Source: Lachnobacterium bovis
Lineage (GTDB): Bacteria; Bacillota; Clostridia; Lachnospirales; Lachnospiraceae
Assembly: GCF_900111325.1 (NCBI RefSeq)
Contig: NZ_FOGW01000013.1
Span: 1-64,000, forward strand
DNA length: 64,000 nt
Reading direction: 5' to 3'
Part shown: positions 18,540 through 27,593 of the stretch, one piece after another
Numbering within the stretch: position 1 is the first letter of the stretch
Layout of the letters: each line of letters starts with the position of its first letter
Notes under the pieces: generated by a model
The model's input: the letters and a program-made list of their open reading frames with translations, nothing else
Told to the model about the DNA's origin: nothing
The model's database searches: none
Made by a program: the position numbers and the translations under genes

Positions 18540-21500
18540 ATGAAGATAGATATTACATCATATATAGATAAAAAAGAGATTGAAAAAAATAAAGATGGAA
18601 TTGAGGAATTTCTTTCTGATATTAAGGAGAATTCCTCAAAGACATTTTTCAAAAATCCAGAATATAAGGCAAGTGATTTATCACAAAATGATGCCATTGA
18701 TAGGTTTACATATGTTAAACCTAATTTAGGTGTCAAAAAAGATGAGTCACTTGCCAAATCTATTTTAGAGGATATTAATTCACCGATGAATAAAACTGCA
18801 AATGATTTGGCAGTAATTGCGAATACCGTTTCAGCAGAAGATTTAAAAGAATTAGAAAAAAATGGATATTCAATTAATGATACTGATGTAAAAACAATTG
18901 TAAGTGTCACAGATAAGATTAAGGCTACACTTGCAAAAGCTGGAGTTGATATATCTAAAATTTATGGTTCATCATTATCATCAGAAGAATTAAAGGAGAT
19001 AACAGGCGATGTTGCAATAGCAAAACAAATAGAGAGAAGCCTGAAAGAAAAAGATTTACCAGTTAATAAGGAAATAATGGAAAAGGCATTAGATTCTTAT
19101 GAAAAAGCTTCTGATATATCAAAATTGCAAGAATCGACTATTTCGTATATTGTAAAAAATGATATAGAACCAACAATTTCTAATGTATACTTAGCGCAAA
19201 AAAGTGCAGGAATCAAACCAAATTTAACAGAAAATTTAAACGATTTTCAGAGAGATAATATTAATGATTTAAAAAAACAAATTGATGAGTTCTTGATAAA
19301 AAATGGATATGAAAAAACAAATCAAAATATAGATAATAGTAAAACAATTATAGCAAATAATATAAATCTTACCAAAGAAAATCTGGATTATTATAATGAA
19401 TTATCTAATTTTGAAAAGTTAGAGAGTACTCAGATTATAGACAAATTGGTATCTGCTGTTATGGATGGAAAGAGTCCGGAGAGTGCTTATATTTTAACAG
19501 GATATTCATATTCTGAGCTTGCTATCAAAGATTATGAAATTATTAATTCAGCTGAAGTTGAAGATTTAGAATATGTTATAGAGGAAAACAAAGATGTTAC
19601 AATTTCTAATTTGGCAGATTCAATAAAACAAAGACAAGATGAATCTAGAGAAACGACAAGAATTAATAACAAAGAAATAATAGCGGACAAAGATTTAAAG
19701 ATTTTAATGGCAAAAAGACAGTTAGAAGAAGTAAGATTGATGATGACAATAGATGCCAATTATAAATTATTGAAACAAGGTGTTGCATTAGATACAAAGC
19801 CACTAGAAGAGATAGTGGATGAACTAAAAAATCTTGAGCAAGAATATTATGATTCGATTTTTAAAGAGAAGGCCGTATCAAGTGAAAAAATAGATAGATT
19901 TGAAGCTACAAATTTTGCTATAGAAGAATTAAAAAATCAACCTTCAGCAATATTAGGTAGAGTCGATAAGGTACTAACAATAAATGAGTTAAATGAAATT
20001 GGGGATAAGGAATTTGTTGATTTTAAAAGAGTAAATGAAAATTATGAAAAAGTCATGACACAACCAATAGCTCAATTAGGAGATTCTATCAAAAAGGCAT
20101 TTTCAAATTCTAACTATTTATTAGAAAATTTAGGATTAGATGTTAATGAAGAGACTCTTAGAGCAGTTAGAATTTTGGGATATAACTCAGAAGATGTAAC
20201 AATTGAAAATATTGAAAAAGTAAGAGATATTGATATTAAAATTCAAAACACTTTTAAAAATTTGACACCTAATGTTACTGTTGAAATAATTCAAAGAGGA
20301 ATTAATCCATTAGATATCCCAATTGAGGATTTAAACAATATGGTTTCGACAATTGCAAAAGAAGTTGGTCCGACTAAACAAGATAAATTTAGTGAATATC
20401 TTTGGAAATTAGAGAAGAATAGTGATATATCACCAGAAGAAAGAAAATCTTACATTGGAATTTATAGACTGATTTCTCAAGTAGAAAAGACAGATGGAAG
20501 TGTCGTTGGAATGGTATTAAAGCAAGATCAAAAAGTTACTATGAGAAATTTATTAACTGCAATTAGAAGTAAAAACAAGTTAGATATGGACTATGAAATA
20601 GATGACGATTTTAATGGAGTTGATTCAAAATATACAAATGCCATTGATAAGCAAATTGAAGAAGGAATAGTATTAAATGCTAATAAGGCTGAACTTGTTA
20701 GAATAAAAGTTAATAACATTGTTGATGAATACCTTAATTCCAATAAATTAAGTGGAAAACTAATTAACAACTGGCAAGATATGAATCTAGATGATTTGAA
20801 AAAAGAAATTTCAAAAGAAAATGAAGAACATTTTTCTGAGAATACAAAGCTAGAGAACGAATATTTTGAAGAAGTAAAAAATGATTTTATAAAGGTGCTT
20901 AGCACAAAAGATGAAGTCATAGATATGCTTGAAAAATATGATATGCCATGCAATCTTATAAATTTATTAGGCGCAAGAAGCTTAAGACAGCCAGATAAAG
21001 TTCTTGATATGTTATTCAATGGTGATTTTTCTGAAATTGAAAAAGTACAAAAGATGAAAGAAGAAATAATTAGAAGATTTGGAGAGAGTATAAAAGAACC
21101 AAAAGAGATGGCTGACGCTCAGGAAGAACTAGCCGATTTAGCAGAACATGCTATGGATGATATGCTAGTTGAAAATAAAACAATCACGGCAAAAGAGTTA
21201 AAATCATATAGAATAATGGCATCATCTCTAAAAATTATGGCTAAGCAATCAAGAGAAGAGGCTTATGTAATTCCCGTTGATACAGCAGATGGCGTGGCAG
21301 GAATCAAGTTGAGGATAGTAAGAACTTCTGAAGAAAAAGGAATGGTGAATCTATTATTTAAGGCAAATTCTAATTATAAAGTTGCAAGTAGTTTAAAAGT
21401 TATTGGAGATAATGTTGGAGGAATGATTGCGTCTGATAATAATGAAATCGTAGATAAAATAAAAAAAAGCTTAGATGTTATAAAAAAGAAATTGCCTTTT

Positions 21501-21680
21501 GATGAAAATAAAATTCAGATTGATATAGCGTATTCAGAAAATTTAGATTTAAATAAATTTGATAATAGTAAGATTACTAGTGAATATGATTGGAAACAAA
21601 ATGAAAAAGAATCAAAACCTCAAACTAAAGTACTTTATAATGTAGCCGAGATTTTGGTAAAGCAATTTTCTGATTTATAG
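18540..21680 (+). CDS. Large conserved protein of unknown function, possibly flagellum-associated
   Basis: 1046 residues, no signal peptide and no membrane segment. It is helix-rich and acidic, with recurring units in which a helix is followed by a short 'G-x-S/D-I' turn (for example KELEKNGYSINDTDVKTIVSV and QKSAGIKPNLTEN), suggesting a repeat protein. The C-terminal 170 residues look globular (VAGIKLRIVRTSEEKGMVNLLF), vaguely like the C-terminal domain of hook-length proteins. I recall similar large proteins in motile Lachnospiraceae (a DUF6240-type family), but this is from memory. gcgaggg precedes ATG. The gene ends at a convergent terminator. Confidence 0.65.
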   Translation: MKIDITSYIDKKEIEKNKDGIEEFLSDIKENSSKTFFKNPEYKASDLSQNDAIDRFTYVKPNLGVKKDESLAKSILEDINSPMNKTANDLAVIANTVSAEDLKELEKNGYSINDTDVKTIVSVTDKIKATLAKAGVDISKIYGSSLSSEELKEITGDVAIAKQIERSLKEKDLPVNKEIMEKALDSYEKASDISKLQESTISYIVKNDIEPTISNVYLAQKSAGIKPNLTENLNDFQRDNINDLKKQIDEFLIKNGYEKTNQNIDNSKTIIANNINLTKENLDYYNELSNFEKLESTQIIDKLVSAVMDGKSPESAYILTGYSYSELAIKDYEIINSAEVEDLEYVIEENKDVTISNLADSIKQRQDESRETTRINNKEIIADKDLKILMAKRQLEEVRLMMTIDANYKLLKQGVALDTKPLEEIVDELKNLEQEYYDSIFKEKAVSSEKIDRFEATNFAIEELKNQPSAILGRVDKVLTINELNEIGDKEFVDFKRVNENYEKVMTQPIAQLGDSIKKAFSNSNYLLENLGLDVNEETLRAVRILGYNSEDVTIENIEKVRDIDIKIQNTFKNLTPNVTVEIIQRGINPLDIPIEDLNNMVSTIAKEVGPTKQDKFSEYLWKLEKNSDISPEERKSYIGIYRLISQVEKTDGSVVGMVLKQDQKVTMRNLLTAIRSKNKLDMDYEIDDDFNGVDSKYTNAIDKQIEEGIVLNANKAELVRIKVNNIVDEYLNSNKLSGKLINNWQDMNLDDLKKEISKENEEHFSENTKLENEYFEEVKNDFIKVLSTKDEVIDMLEKYDMPCNLINLLGARSLRQPDKVLDMLFNGDFSEIEKVQKMKEEIIRRFGESIKEPKEMADAQEELADLAEHAMDDMLVENKTITAKELKSYRIMASSLKIMAKQSREEAYVIPVDTADGVAGIKLRIVRTSEEKGMVNLLFKANSNYKVASSLKVIGDNVGGMIASDNNEIVDKIKKSLDVIKKKLPFDENKIQIDIAYSENLDLNKFDNSKITSEYDWKQNEKESKPQTKVLYNVAEILVKQFSDL

Positions 21681-21724
21681 AATTTATAATAAAGAAAAAA
21701 GAAGATTAAAAGGTAGATAAAAAA

Positions 21725-21811
21725 AGAGCGCTGAGCATATATTATGAGGTTTTTCCTTCAAATTTAAATCGTTGGAGATTATAAAAACCATATATGCTAG
21801 TGCTCTTTTTT
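21725..21811. terminator. Large bidirectional terminator-like hairpin between convergent genes
   Basis: agagcgctgagcatatat (21725-21742) pairs with atatatgctagtgctct (21790-21806) over about 17 bp with one bulged G, ending in T on the plus side and A on the other. The 47-base apical part holds another short pairing (ggttttt/aaaaacc). It separates the 1046-residue protein gene from the GH18 gene on the opposite strand. The long structured apex is unusual for a plain terminator. Confidence 0.8.
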
Positions 21812-21847
21812 AGTTTGTGTTTTATTTTAAGTTCGTATTTTTATATG

Positions 21848-23572
21848 TTATTTCAATTTTAATGTTTTAACTATAGTATCCCAGGTAGATTGATCTTCAA
21901 ATCCTAATTTCCAATAAGCAGCTCCGGCAAGTTTTTTCTTATTTACAATGTTTAATTTTTTAGAAATAGATTTATTATCTTCAATCCAAACCTTATAAAG
22001 ATTCTCATTATCTTTATACTGTATATAATATTGACCTTCATCACTTAGCCATTTTTTAGTTGTTTTTGTATCAGTTACAAGTTTGCTCATTGCGACAAGA
22101 CCTAAAGTAGATTTGATTTTGTAGCCATTGTTGTCAGATGAATCATTTACATTTGAAAGAGGTTTAAACCATAATCTAGAGTAAAAAGGTATGCCCATAA
22201 TCACTTGGTTGCTAGGTACATCATTTAATGTTTTCTCTATTCCTGATTTGACCCAAGAATAAGAAGCAGTAGATCCAGCTGATGGTGAACCTGAAGTATG
22301 TTCATCATAGGCCATTATACAAATATAGTCAGCAAAATTAGCTTGTTCTTTTATATTATAAAAACGAGTATAATTAGCTGGAGTGTAATTATCAACTGAT
22401 AAAATCAAATGGTTATCTTTACATTTTAAAGATAATTCACGAACGAATTGAATGTAACTATCTCCAACTTTACTTCCATTTAGTGATTCAAAATCAAGAT
22501 TAATACCGTCTATGTTATATTGTATAGCTTGCGAAATAATTTGGTTAACTAAATTGTGTCGTGTACTAGTGTGAGTTAATACATAAGAAGTATCAACATT
22601 TTTATTTTCAATATTACTGTATAGTGCCCAAACTTGAATGTTTTGTTTGTGACAATAATTTACATAGTCAATACTAGCTACGCTTTTTAAATTTCCATTA
22701 TTATCATTCAAAGAAAACCATGTTGGAGATATAACATTTACTTTTTTAGTAGATGCTAACACACTAGAAATTTTTGAGTTAGCAGCAGGTGATGTAACTT
22801 GATGCCATGCCATATTTATAGTGGAATTTAAAAGTTTATGTGTAAAATGTTCTTTTTTAAAATTTGTTTTAAGGTCTTTTTTTGTAACATCGGAAAGTGC
22901 ACTATTTTTTACATAACCGATTATGCCATCGCTAGACATTACCTTTGACCAGTTGTCATATTTTTTGATAAGTCTAAGCGATTCTCCGGAGTTAAGATCT
23001 TTTAAAATAGGACTTTTTATTCCACCTAATACTCTAATTTGAGTGCTTTTTTCACTTGAACAGTAATCTAGATTTTTGAATTCTGTGGTTAAAACTATTC
23101 TTGATGGATTTTTATAAAATTTATAATCAAAATTTGAGAATTTTTTTATAAAATTCACATTTATATAGCAATTATCTCCAGATGTCACCACGATTTTTTT
23201 GTTAAAGTTCGTGTTAGTTCGGTTAACAAGATAATTAGATGAATCAGGAGAAACCATGATGAGATCTTTATTAGTTGTGTAAAGAAGTTTATTCTCATTT
23301 GAATCCCAATATAATCTAGAATTTAGATTTTTATGAATAAATTTATAATTTAAATACACATCACCGTCAATTAAAGTACCTTGAGACTCTTCAAAATTAG
23401 CATTTAAAATAACGGCGACTTGTTCATCGGTTATTAGACCGTAGTTCTTACTAATATCTGCATGAGCATTGTTTGGAGAAAAGTGTTTATATAGAAAAAT
23501 TCCTATGAAAATACAAACCAATAAAAAAATAATGGCACATGGAATTAGTAATTTAGACATAATTTTTTTCAT
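21848..23572 (-). CDS. Membrane-anchored GH18-family cell-wall hydrolase with SH3 domain
   Basis: 574 residues. A single N-terminal membrane segment (about 8-28) anchors an extracellular protein. Residues about 45-165 resemble the copper-amine-oxidase-N-like stalk domain, about 175-230 are an SH3-like domain (VLGGIKSPILKDLNSGESLRLI...WSKV), and about 240-574 form a GH18 barrel. The catalytic motif DGINLDFE (355-362) has Glu362 as acid; the usual middle Asp is Asn, as in several spore or cell-wall YaaH-type members. It probably cleaves peptidoglycan glycan strands. Transcribed on the minus strand, downstream of the kinase pair but separated by a terminator. Confidence 0.88.
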   Translation of the reverse strand: MKKIMSKLLIPCAIIFLLVCIFIGIFLYKHFSPNNAHADISKNYGLITDEQVAVILNANFEESQGTLIDGDVYLNYKFIHKNLNSRLYWDSNENKLLYTTNKDLIMVSPDSSNYLVNRTNTNFNKKIVVTSGDNCYINVNFIKKFSNFDYKFYKNPSRIVLTTEFKNLDYCSSEKSTQIRVLGGIKSPILKDLNSGESLRLIKKYDNWSKVMSSDGIIGYVKNSALSDVTKKDLKTNFKKEHFTHKLLNSTINMAWHQVTSPAANSKISSVLASTKKVNVISPTWFSLNDNNGNLKSVASIDYVNYCHKQNIQVWALYSNIENKNVDTSYVLTHTSTRHNLVNQIISQAIQYNIDGINLDFESLNGSKVGDSYIQFVRELSLKCKDNHLILSVDNYTPANYTRFYNIKEQANFADYICIMAYDEHTSGSPSAGSTASYSWVKSGIEKTLNDVPSNQVIMGIPFYSRLWFKPLSNVNDSSDNNGYKIKSTLGLVAMSKLVTDTKTTKKWLSDEGQYYIQYKDNENLYKVWIEDNKSISKKLNIVNKKKLAGAAYWKLGFEDQSTWDTIVKTLKLK

Positions 23573-23650
23573 TTTTGTCTTCCATCCTTTATATATTTTT
23601 TTTAATTATATCATATAATATGTAAAAAATTAACATTGATATAGAAAAGA

Positions 23651-23684
23651 AAAATGACCATTCCGGCAAAAGAATGATCATTTT
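23651..23684 (-). terminator. Terminator of the kinase/P-loop gene pair
   Basis: aaaatgaccattc (23651-23663) and gaatgatcatttt (23672-23684) form a 13-bp stem with one G-T pair. On the minus strand it ends in a T-rich run. It closes transcription from the two genes at 23797-25793. Confidence 0.8.
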
Positions 23685-23796
23685 ATTATAAATGATATTA
23701 AATTGAAAAAAACCACTTAAGTAGAATTGACAAGAAGGTATTGAGCACCTTTTGTGTATAAATGTAAATTTGTGGTATATAACATAAAAATCCTTG

Positions 23797-24426
23797 TTAC
23801 ATAAAGTCTTTTGTCAAATCTTGGAAAAATTTCCATTCAGCGGAAGTAAGATGAAACGGATTAAAGAAAAAGGGAATAGAATTTAAAGAGTAGTGATATT
23901 GTTTAGAAAATGATTTTATATCGTTTGGAAGTCCAAGATTAGATAGTAGAGTTGTTTTTGTGTTTTTTAAAACAGTACTCTTTGAACTACTTTTTTCTAT
24001 ATCGTAGGGCGATAGAATAAAATCAATATAATTATTAAATGTTGAAGCCTTTATTTTATTGCTATAGCCAATAACAAAATGTACGTCATGTCTTAAAAAT
24101 TCAGATAAGACATTCTGATTTAAAACACCCATATCCACAATAAAAAAATTATATTGTTTAGAACGAATGTTAATAAGATCACGGAATAATACATTCGGAT
24201 AAAAATCAATGTTTAAGTGCTTAAAATGGTCTGTAATAAATTTTTGATTATTCAAAAACGAAATTCTATTTGATGAATTAAATTCTAAATAAGCAACCTT
24301 AAATTTGAGTTTATTTGCTAAGTAATTTGCTAAAGCTAATGAAAAATGTGTGCAGCCAACATTAGGTTCACTTCCAGTAATCGCTATTGTTGTCGGTGTT
24401 TGAAAATGTTTGTGAAATCTAAAAAT
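23797..24426 (-). CDS. Degenerate MinD/CpaE-like P-loop protein, probable ATT start
   Basis: The conserved reading frame extends well upstream of the first conventional start codon, a TTG at 24255. It continues with TTIAITGSEPNVGCTHFSLA and ends at an in-frame TGA near 24444. Within that stretch the only codon with a proper ribosome-binding site is ATT at 24424-24426, eight bases after gggagg (24435-24440). That start gives about 209 residues and a 43-base overlap with the end of the kinase gene. The P-loop place reads GSEPNVGCTHFS, where Cys stands for the Walker A Lys. It parallels the kinase C-terminus (GTLSGCGCTHFS), so the two are paralogous domains. ATP binding is doubtful. A signalling or scaffold role is inferred only. 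Confidence 0.65.
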   Translation of the reverse strand: MFRFHKHFQTPTTIAITGSEPNVGCTHFSLALANYLANKLKFKVAYLEFNSSNRISFLNNQKFITDHFKHLNIDFYPNVLFRDLINIRSKQYNFFIVDMGVLNQNVLSEFLRHDVHFVIGYSNKIKASTFNNYIDFILSPYDIEKSSSKSTVLKNTKTTLLSNLGLPNDIKSFSKQYHYSLNSIPFFFNPFHLTSAEWKFFQDLTKDFM

Positions 24427-25793
24427 CTTCTTTTCCTCCCTTCAAGATGTAAAATTTGCCGAAATATTTTATCTTTTTTGCTACTGTATATAAATGGATT
24501 TGTATCATAGGAAAAAGAATAGATTGGCAAATTATAATGTTTAGAAATTGCAATTAAATGTTTAGAACGTGATATAGATAAAGTTGATAAATTAGCTATA
24601 AGTACAACATTTTCTTTGGAAATAACGGATAAATACTTTTCAATTGCCAAAATATTTGATTCAAATAGCCATTCAGATGAAGGCAATACAATAAGGAATA
24701 AATCATAATCATTATTTCTTAATTGGGTTAAATCATTTAACACGCCAATATCATGAATTTGAATTTGAGTCTGAGAATTTTTAACAATAATACCATCGCC
24801 ATAATTAGGTAATCCGTTGAAATTCTTATATTTAAGATAACCATCAATTTCATTTACATTAGAGTTTGCTTTTTGAAAATCAAGTAGATGATTAGAATTA
24901 TTTTTTTCTATGTAAACAGCTGGTATTTGTTGTGTATAAAAAAATGAAGTTATTGCAATCGAAAAATGTGTACAACCGCATCCAGATAAAGTGCCTAAAA
25001 TTGCAATTTTTGAATATTGTTGCGTGTTATTATACGACCTTAAATCTTGTATATCTTTTAAAAATATACTAATAAATCTGTCGACCGTTTCAAAACGACA
25101 TTTAGGATCTAAGGATAATGCTTTATTTAAAGCAGATATAGAACTTTTGGAAAATGTAAATTCTAAATAATTCATAACATATTTTATTAATTTAGCCAAA
25201 GTATATACATCTGACCGTATAGTAATTTTTTCACCATTAAGTAATTCAGGAGATGAAAATTCATAATTACCCTTTATGGTAGAAGCATTATCAGGGTAAA
25301 TTGTATCAAAATTTCCGAAATCAATTAATTTTAAAGAGTCATCTTGTATATATATGTGTTCTGGTTTTAAATCCTGGTAAAAGAGTGGAGTTTCATATGA
25401 ATTATGTAAAAAAGTGTAAATATCTGATAATTTTTCACATAAATTTATAAAAAAAAGGGGACTAATATGTTTGTTATTGTATAAAAATTCTCCAAGGGTT
25501 AAACCGGAAACATATTCTTGTATAAGATAAACGTTGTTTTGGTCTTCTTCTACATCATAGATAATTGGAATTCCGGGATGCCGTAAAGATTTAAGAATTA
25601 AAGCCTCCGAAATTATAGATTGGTAACTGTTTTTTTCTTTTGAAATAACTTTTATAGCTCGTAGAGAATCTAATGTTTTGTGTTTTGCGAGAAATACAAA
25701 GCTAAAAGAACCAGTTCCAATTTGTTTAATTATTTCATATTTTTGGATTATATTTGATGAAAAAATAGATATGTCCATAGAATTATTATTCAT
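24384..25793 (-). CDS. Ser/Thr protein kinase fused to a degenerate MinD-like domain
   Basis: 469 residues, cytoplasmic, without a transmembrane segment or PASTA domains. The Hanks-type kinase domain spans about 19-255: glycine loop GTGSFSFV (26-33), Lys48 in AIKV, catalytic loop YQDLKPEH with Asp141, DFG at 158-160 and SPE at 181-183. The HRD His is Tyr-Gln here, and the usual metal-binding Asn is His146; the essential Lys and both Asp remain, so activity is plausible. Residues about 260-469 form a MinD/CpaE-like domain whose P-loop reads GTLSGCGCTHFS, without the Walker Lys. ATG follows aggaagg. The neighbouring gene carries the same domain. Confidence 0.85.
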   Translation of the reverse strand: MNNNSMDISIFSSNIIQKYEIIKQIGTGSFSFVFLAKHKTLDSLRAIKVISKEKNSYQSIISEALILKSLRHPGIPIIYDVEEDQNNVYLIQEYVSGLTLGEFLYNNKHISPLFFINLCEKLSDIYTFLHNSYETPLFYQDLKPEHIYIQDDSLKLIDFGNFDTIYPDNASTIKGNYEFSSPELLNGEKITIRSDVYTLAKLIKYVMNYLEFTFSKSSISALNKALSLDPKCRFETVDRFISIFLKDIQDLRSYNNTQQYSKIAILGTLSGCGCTHFSIAITSFFYTQQIPAVYIEKNNSNHLLDFQKANSNVNEIDGYLKYKNFNGLPNYGDGIIVKNSQTQIQIHDIGVLNDLTQLRNNDYDLFLIVLPSSEWLFESNILAIEKYLSVISKENVVLIANLSTLSISRSKHLIAISKHYNLPIYSFSYDTNPFIYSSKKDKIFRQILHLEGRKRRFLDFTNIFKHRQQ

Positions 25794-25828
25794 TTAAAAC
25801 TTCCTTCCTGCTTACGCAACGTATATTT

Positions 25829-25857
25829 TTTATATCATGAAAAAAAAATAAATTCAA
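25829..25857 (-). promoter_or_regulatory. Probable promoter of the kinase gene
   Basis: Reading the minus strand, ttgaat (25857-25852) is followed after 17 bases by tataaa (25834-25829), 36 bases before the kinase ATG. Confidence 0.55.
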
Positions 25858-26052
25858 CCCCTATAATTATAAAATATAAATTTCTATGAATTATGTGGAA
25901 AAAGATATGACATTGATATGTTAAAATTGAAAAATAGAACAATATAAAAAAAAGCATTGTAAAACATGTTGTGAAATGGTTATAATGTAGGTTGATAGAA
26001 GTAATAAATAAACATAAAATATGTAGATTAGAAAAATTAATTGCGTAAAACC

Positions 26053-26081
26053 TTTACATAAATAAAAGGCTTTATTATAAT
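26053..26081 (+). promoter_or_regulatory. Probable promoter of mecA
   Basis: tttaca (26053-26058), a 17-base spacer and tataat (26076-26081), 52 bases before the mecA start. A second possible tataat lies about 100 bases further upstream. The rest of the 339-base divergent gap (25794-26132) shows nothing else I can name. Confidence 0.65.
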
Positions 26082-26132
26082 GAGTGTAATTTACATATTA
26101 ATAAGGTGTGCTGACAAGAAGGAAGGGTAAAA

Positions 26133-27077
26133 GTGAAGATCGAAAGAGTAAATGAAAATCAAATTCGTTGTACATTAACAAGAGAAGATTTAGAAAATAG
26201 ACAGATTGAATTAAGCGAATTAGCATATGGAACAGAAAAGGCTAGAAATTTATTTCGCGATATGATGCAACAAGCTAATAGTGAGTTTGGATTTGAAGCA
26301 GATAATGGTATACCTCTTATGGTCGAAGCAGTTCCGCTTTCAGGGGGAAATATTATATTAATGATTACCAAAGTAGATTATCCAGAAGAATTAGATACAC
26401 GTTTTTCTAAATTTACTGATATTGATGAGTTTGACGCATTTGGGGCTGCAGAAAGTAAAAAAGCTAAAGTACAAGGCGTTGATGATATATTAGATATATT
26501 TAAAAAAATGCATGATGATGAGAACGAAAATGTTGATGAAGAAGATGAAGAAGATGTAGATGATTCAGACGATGATGAGAAATATTTAGATATAACAAAT
26601 GATATAGTAGCAATCAGGCCAATAAAAGACGAAGACGATAACTTAGAATTAAAAGAATATAAGAGCGTCGAAGAACTATTAGATGAAGTTTTCGCAGATA
26701 AAGTCTCTAAGGAAAAGAAGAAAAATGATTCTTTAAGCGATGAGGATAATTTCGAGGAAGAAGAATCTGACAAATTGGTTGATATAGTAAGAATGTATGA
26801 ATTCAGCAGAATAGAGAGCATTATTCGTTTGGGTAAAGTTTTAAAACGTTTTTATAACGGAGAAAATAATTTATATAAGAATACAAAGACAAAAAAATAT
26901 AATTTAATTCTACATAAGAATAATCATTCTCCAAAAGAATATAATAAAATTTGTAACGTTGTATCTGAATATGGTAAGTTACAAATATATTCAAAATCAA
27001 CAGAGGCGTTTTTAAGAGAACATAATAAATTGATTCTTGAAAAAAATGCGTTAGAAGTATTATCAGAATTAGATTAA
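26133..27077 (+). CDS. mecA: MecA-type adaptor protein for ClpC
   Basis: 314 residues. MecA proteins bind ClpC and deliver substrates to ClpCP proteolysis. The N-terminal substrate-binding domain is clear (MKIERVNENQIRCTLTREDL...FGFEADNGIPLMVEAVPLSGGNIILMITKV). A long acidic linker (about 125-220, many Asp/Glu) is followed by the C-terminal ClpC-binding domain (YEFSRIESIIRLGKVLKRFYNGENNLYK). It is longer than Bacillus MecA (about 218 residues) because of the acidic linker. The start is GTG or ATG: the frame begins at 26133 with gtg, nine bases after ggaaggg. It stands alone between a promoter and a terminator. Confidence 0.9.
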   Translation: MKIERVNENQIRCTLTREDLENRQIELSELAYGTEKARNLFRDMMQQANSEFGFEADNGIPLMVEAVPLSGGNIILMITKVDYPEELDTRFSKFTDIDEFDAFGAAESKKAKVQGVDDILDIFKKMHDDENENVDEEDEEDVDDSDDDEKYLDITNDIVAIRPIKDEDDNLELKEYKSVEELLDEVFADKVSKEKKKNDSLSDEDNFEEEESDKLVDIVRMYEFSRIESIIRLGKVLKRFYNGENNLYKNTKTKKYNLILHKNNHSPKEYNKICNVVSEYGKLQIYSKSTEAFLREHNKLILEKNALEVLSELD

Positions 27078-27106
27078 TAAAAATGAATAAAAATGAATAA
27101 AAAATA

Positions 27107-27140
27107 AAAACCTTTATGCCATAAAGCGTAAAGGTTTTTT
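27107..27140. terminator. Terminator between mecA and the DUF1858 gene
   Basis: aaaacctttatg pairs with cgtaaaggtttt around a short loop, with A before and T after. It can terminate the converging mecA (plus) and DUF1858 (minus) transcripts. Confidence 0.85.
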
Positions 27141-27156
27141 AAATTTAAAGGAATGA

Positions 27157-27366
27157 TTAAGCTAAATCATGCTCTAAAAAATCGTTGATATCAGCAACTA
27201 AATCATCAGGATCAATTCCATGAACCATAGCAGCTTCTTCAATTGTTTCCATCTGAGATGAAGGACATCCGAGACAGTGCATACCAATTCCTAAAAGCAT
27301 AGGTGCAATATTTTGATCAATATTTAAAAGTTCGCCGATCATTGTTTCTTTTGTTACTTTTGCCAT
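27157..27366 (-). CDS. DUF1858 domain-containing small protein
   Basis: 69 residues. The whole protein is one DUF1858 domain: KETMIGELLNIDQNIAPMLL, then GMHCLGCPSSQMETIEEAA with a CxxC pair. Such small proteins are related to the hybrid-cluster/nitrite-reductase-associated fold and are thought to bind a metal or cluster; no function is proved. ATG is preceded by aaggagg on the minus strand. It is monocistronic and converges on mecA. Confidence 0.88.
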   Translation of the reverse strand: MAKVTKETMIGELLNIDQNIAPMLLGIGMHCLGCPSSQMETIEEAAMVHGIDPDDLVADINDFLEHDLA

Positions 27367-27472
27367 TGTTTTATCCTCCTTAAAAAATCCTAGCTTAAAA
27401 CATTATAATATGCTTTAAACATAAAAGCAAATAATAAAAATATTATTTATTTTTTTTTAATTATCTTCTGTA

Positions 27473-27500
27473 TAAGAAATAATTTTTTCAAGGTCGATAA
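27473..27500 (+). promoter_or_regulatory. Sigma-28 (SigD) promoter of the flagellin gene
   Basis: taag (27473-27476), a 16-base spacer and gtcgataa (27493-27500) closely match the flagellar sigma-28 consensus (TAAA, about 15 bases, GCCGATAA). It lies about 150 bases before the flagellin ATG, leaving a long leader, as in Bacillus hag. Confidence 0.78.
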
Positions 27501-27572
27501 ACTTACTAGATATATTTTAGAGAATTTTTGCTAGAGATTAAGTGAGTTATTAATATGTCTATTAGTAGTACG

Positions 27573-27593
27573 AACTGACATGGATAGTCAGTT
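27573..27593 (+). promoter_or_regulatory. CsrA-type hairpin in the flagellin mRNA leader
   Basis: aactgac (27573-27579) pairs perfectly with gtcagtt (27587-27593). The seven-base loop atggata displays GGA, and acatggat matches most of the CsrA consensus ACARGGAT. A second atgga occurs at 27603-27607 and the ribosome-binding site itself is aggaga (27633-27638). The arrangement parallels the two CsrA sites of the Bacillus hag leader. CsrA and FliW genes are not in the window. Confidence 0.55.

Noticed and set aside
24384..24440. Programmed -1 frameshift joining the kinase and the following P-loop gene
   Set aside because: The overlap region has no proper slippery heptamer in the kinase frame, whereas a strong ribosome-binding site is placed correctly for an internal start.
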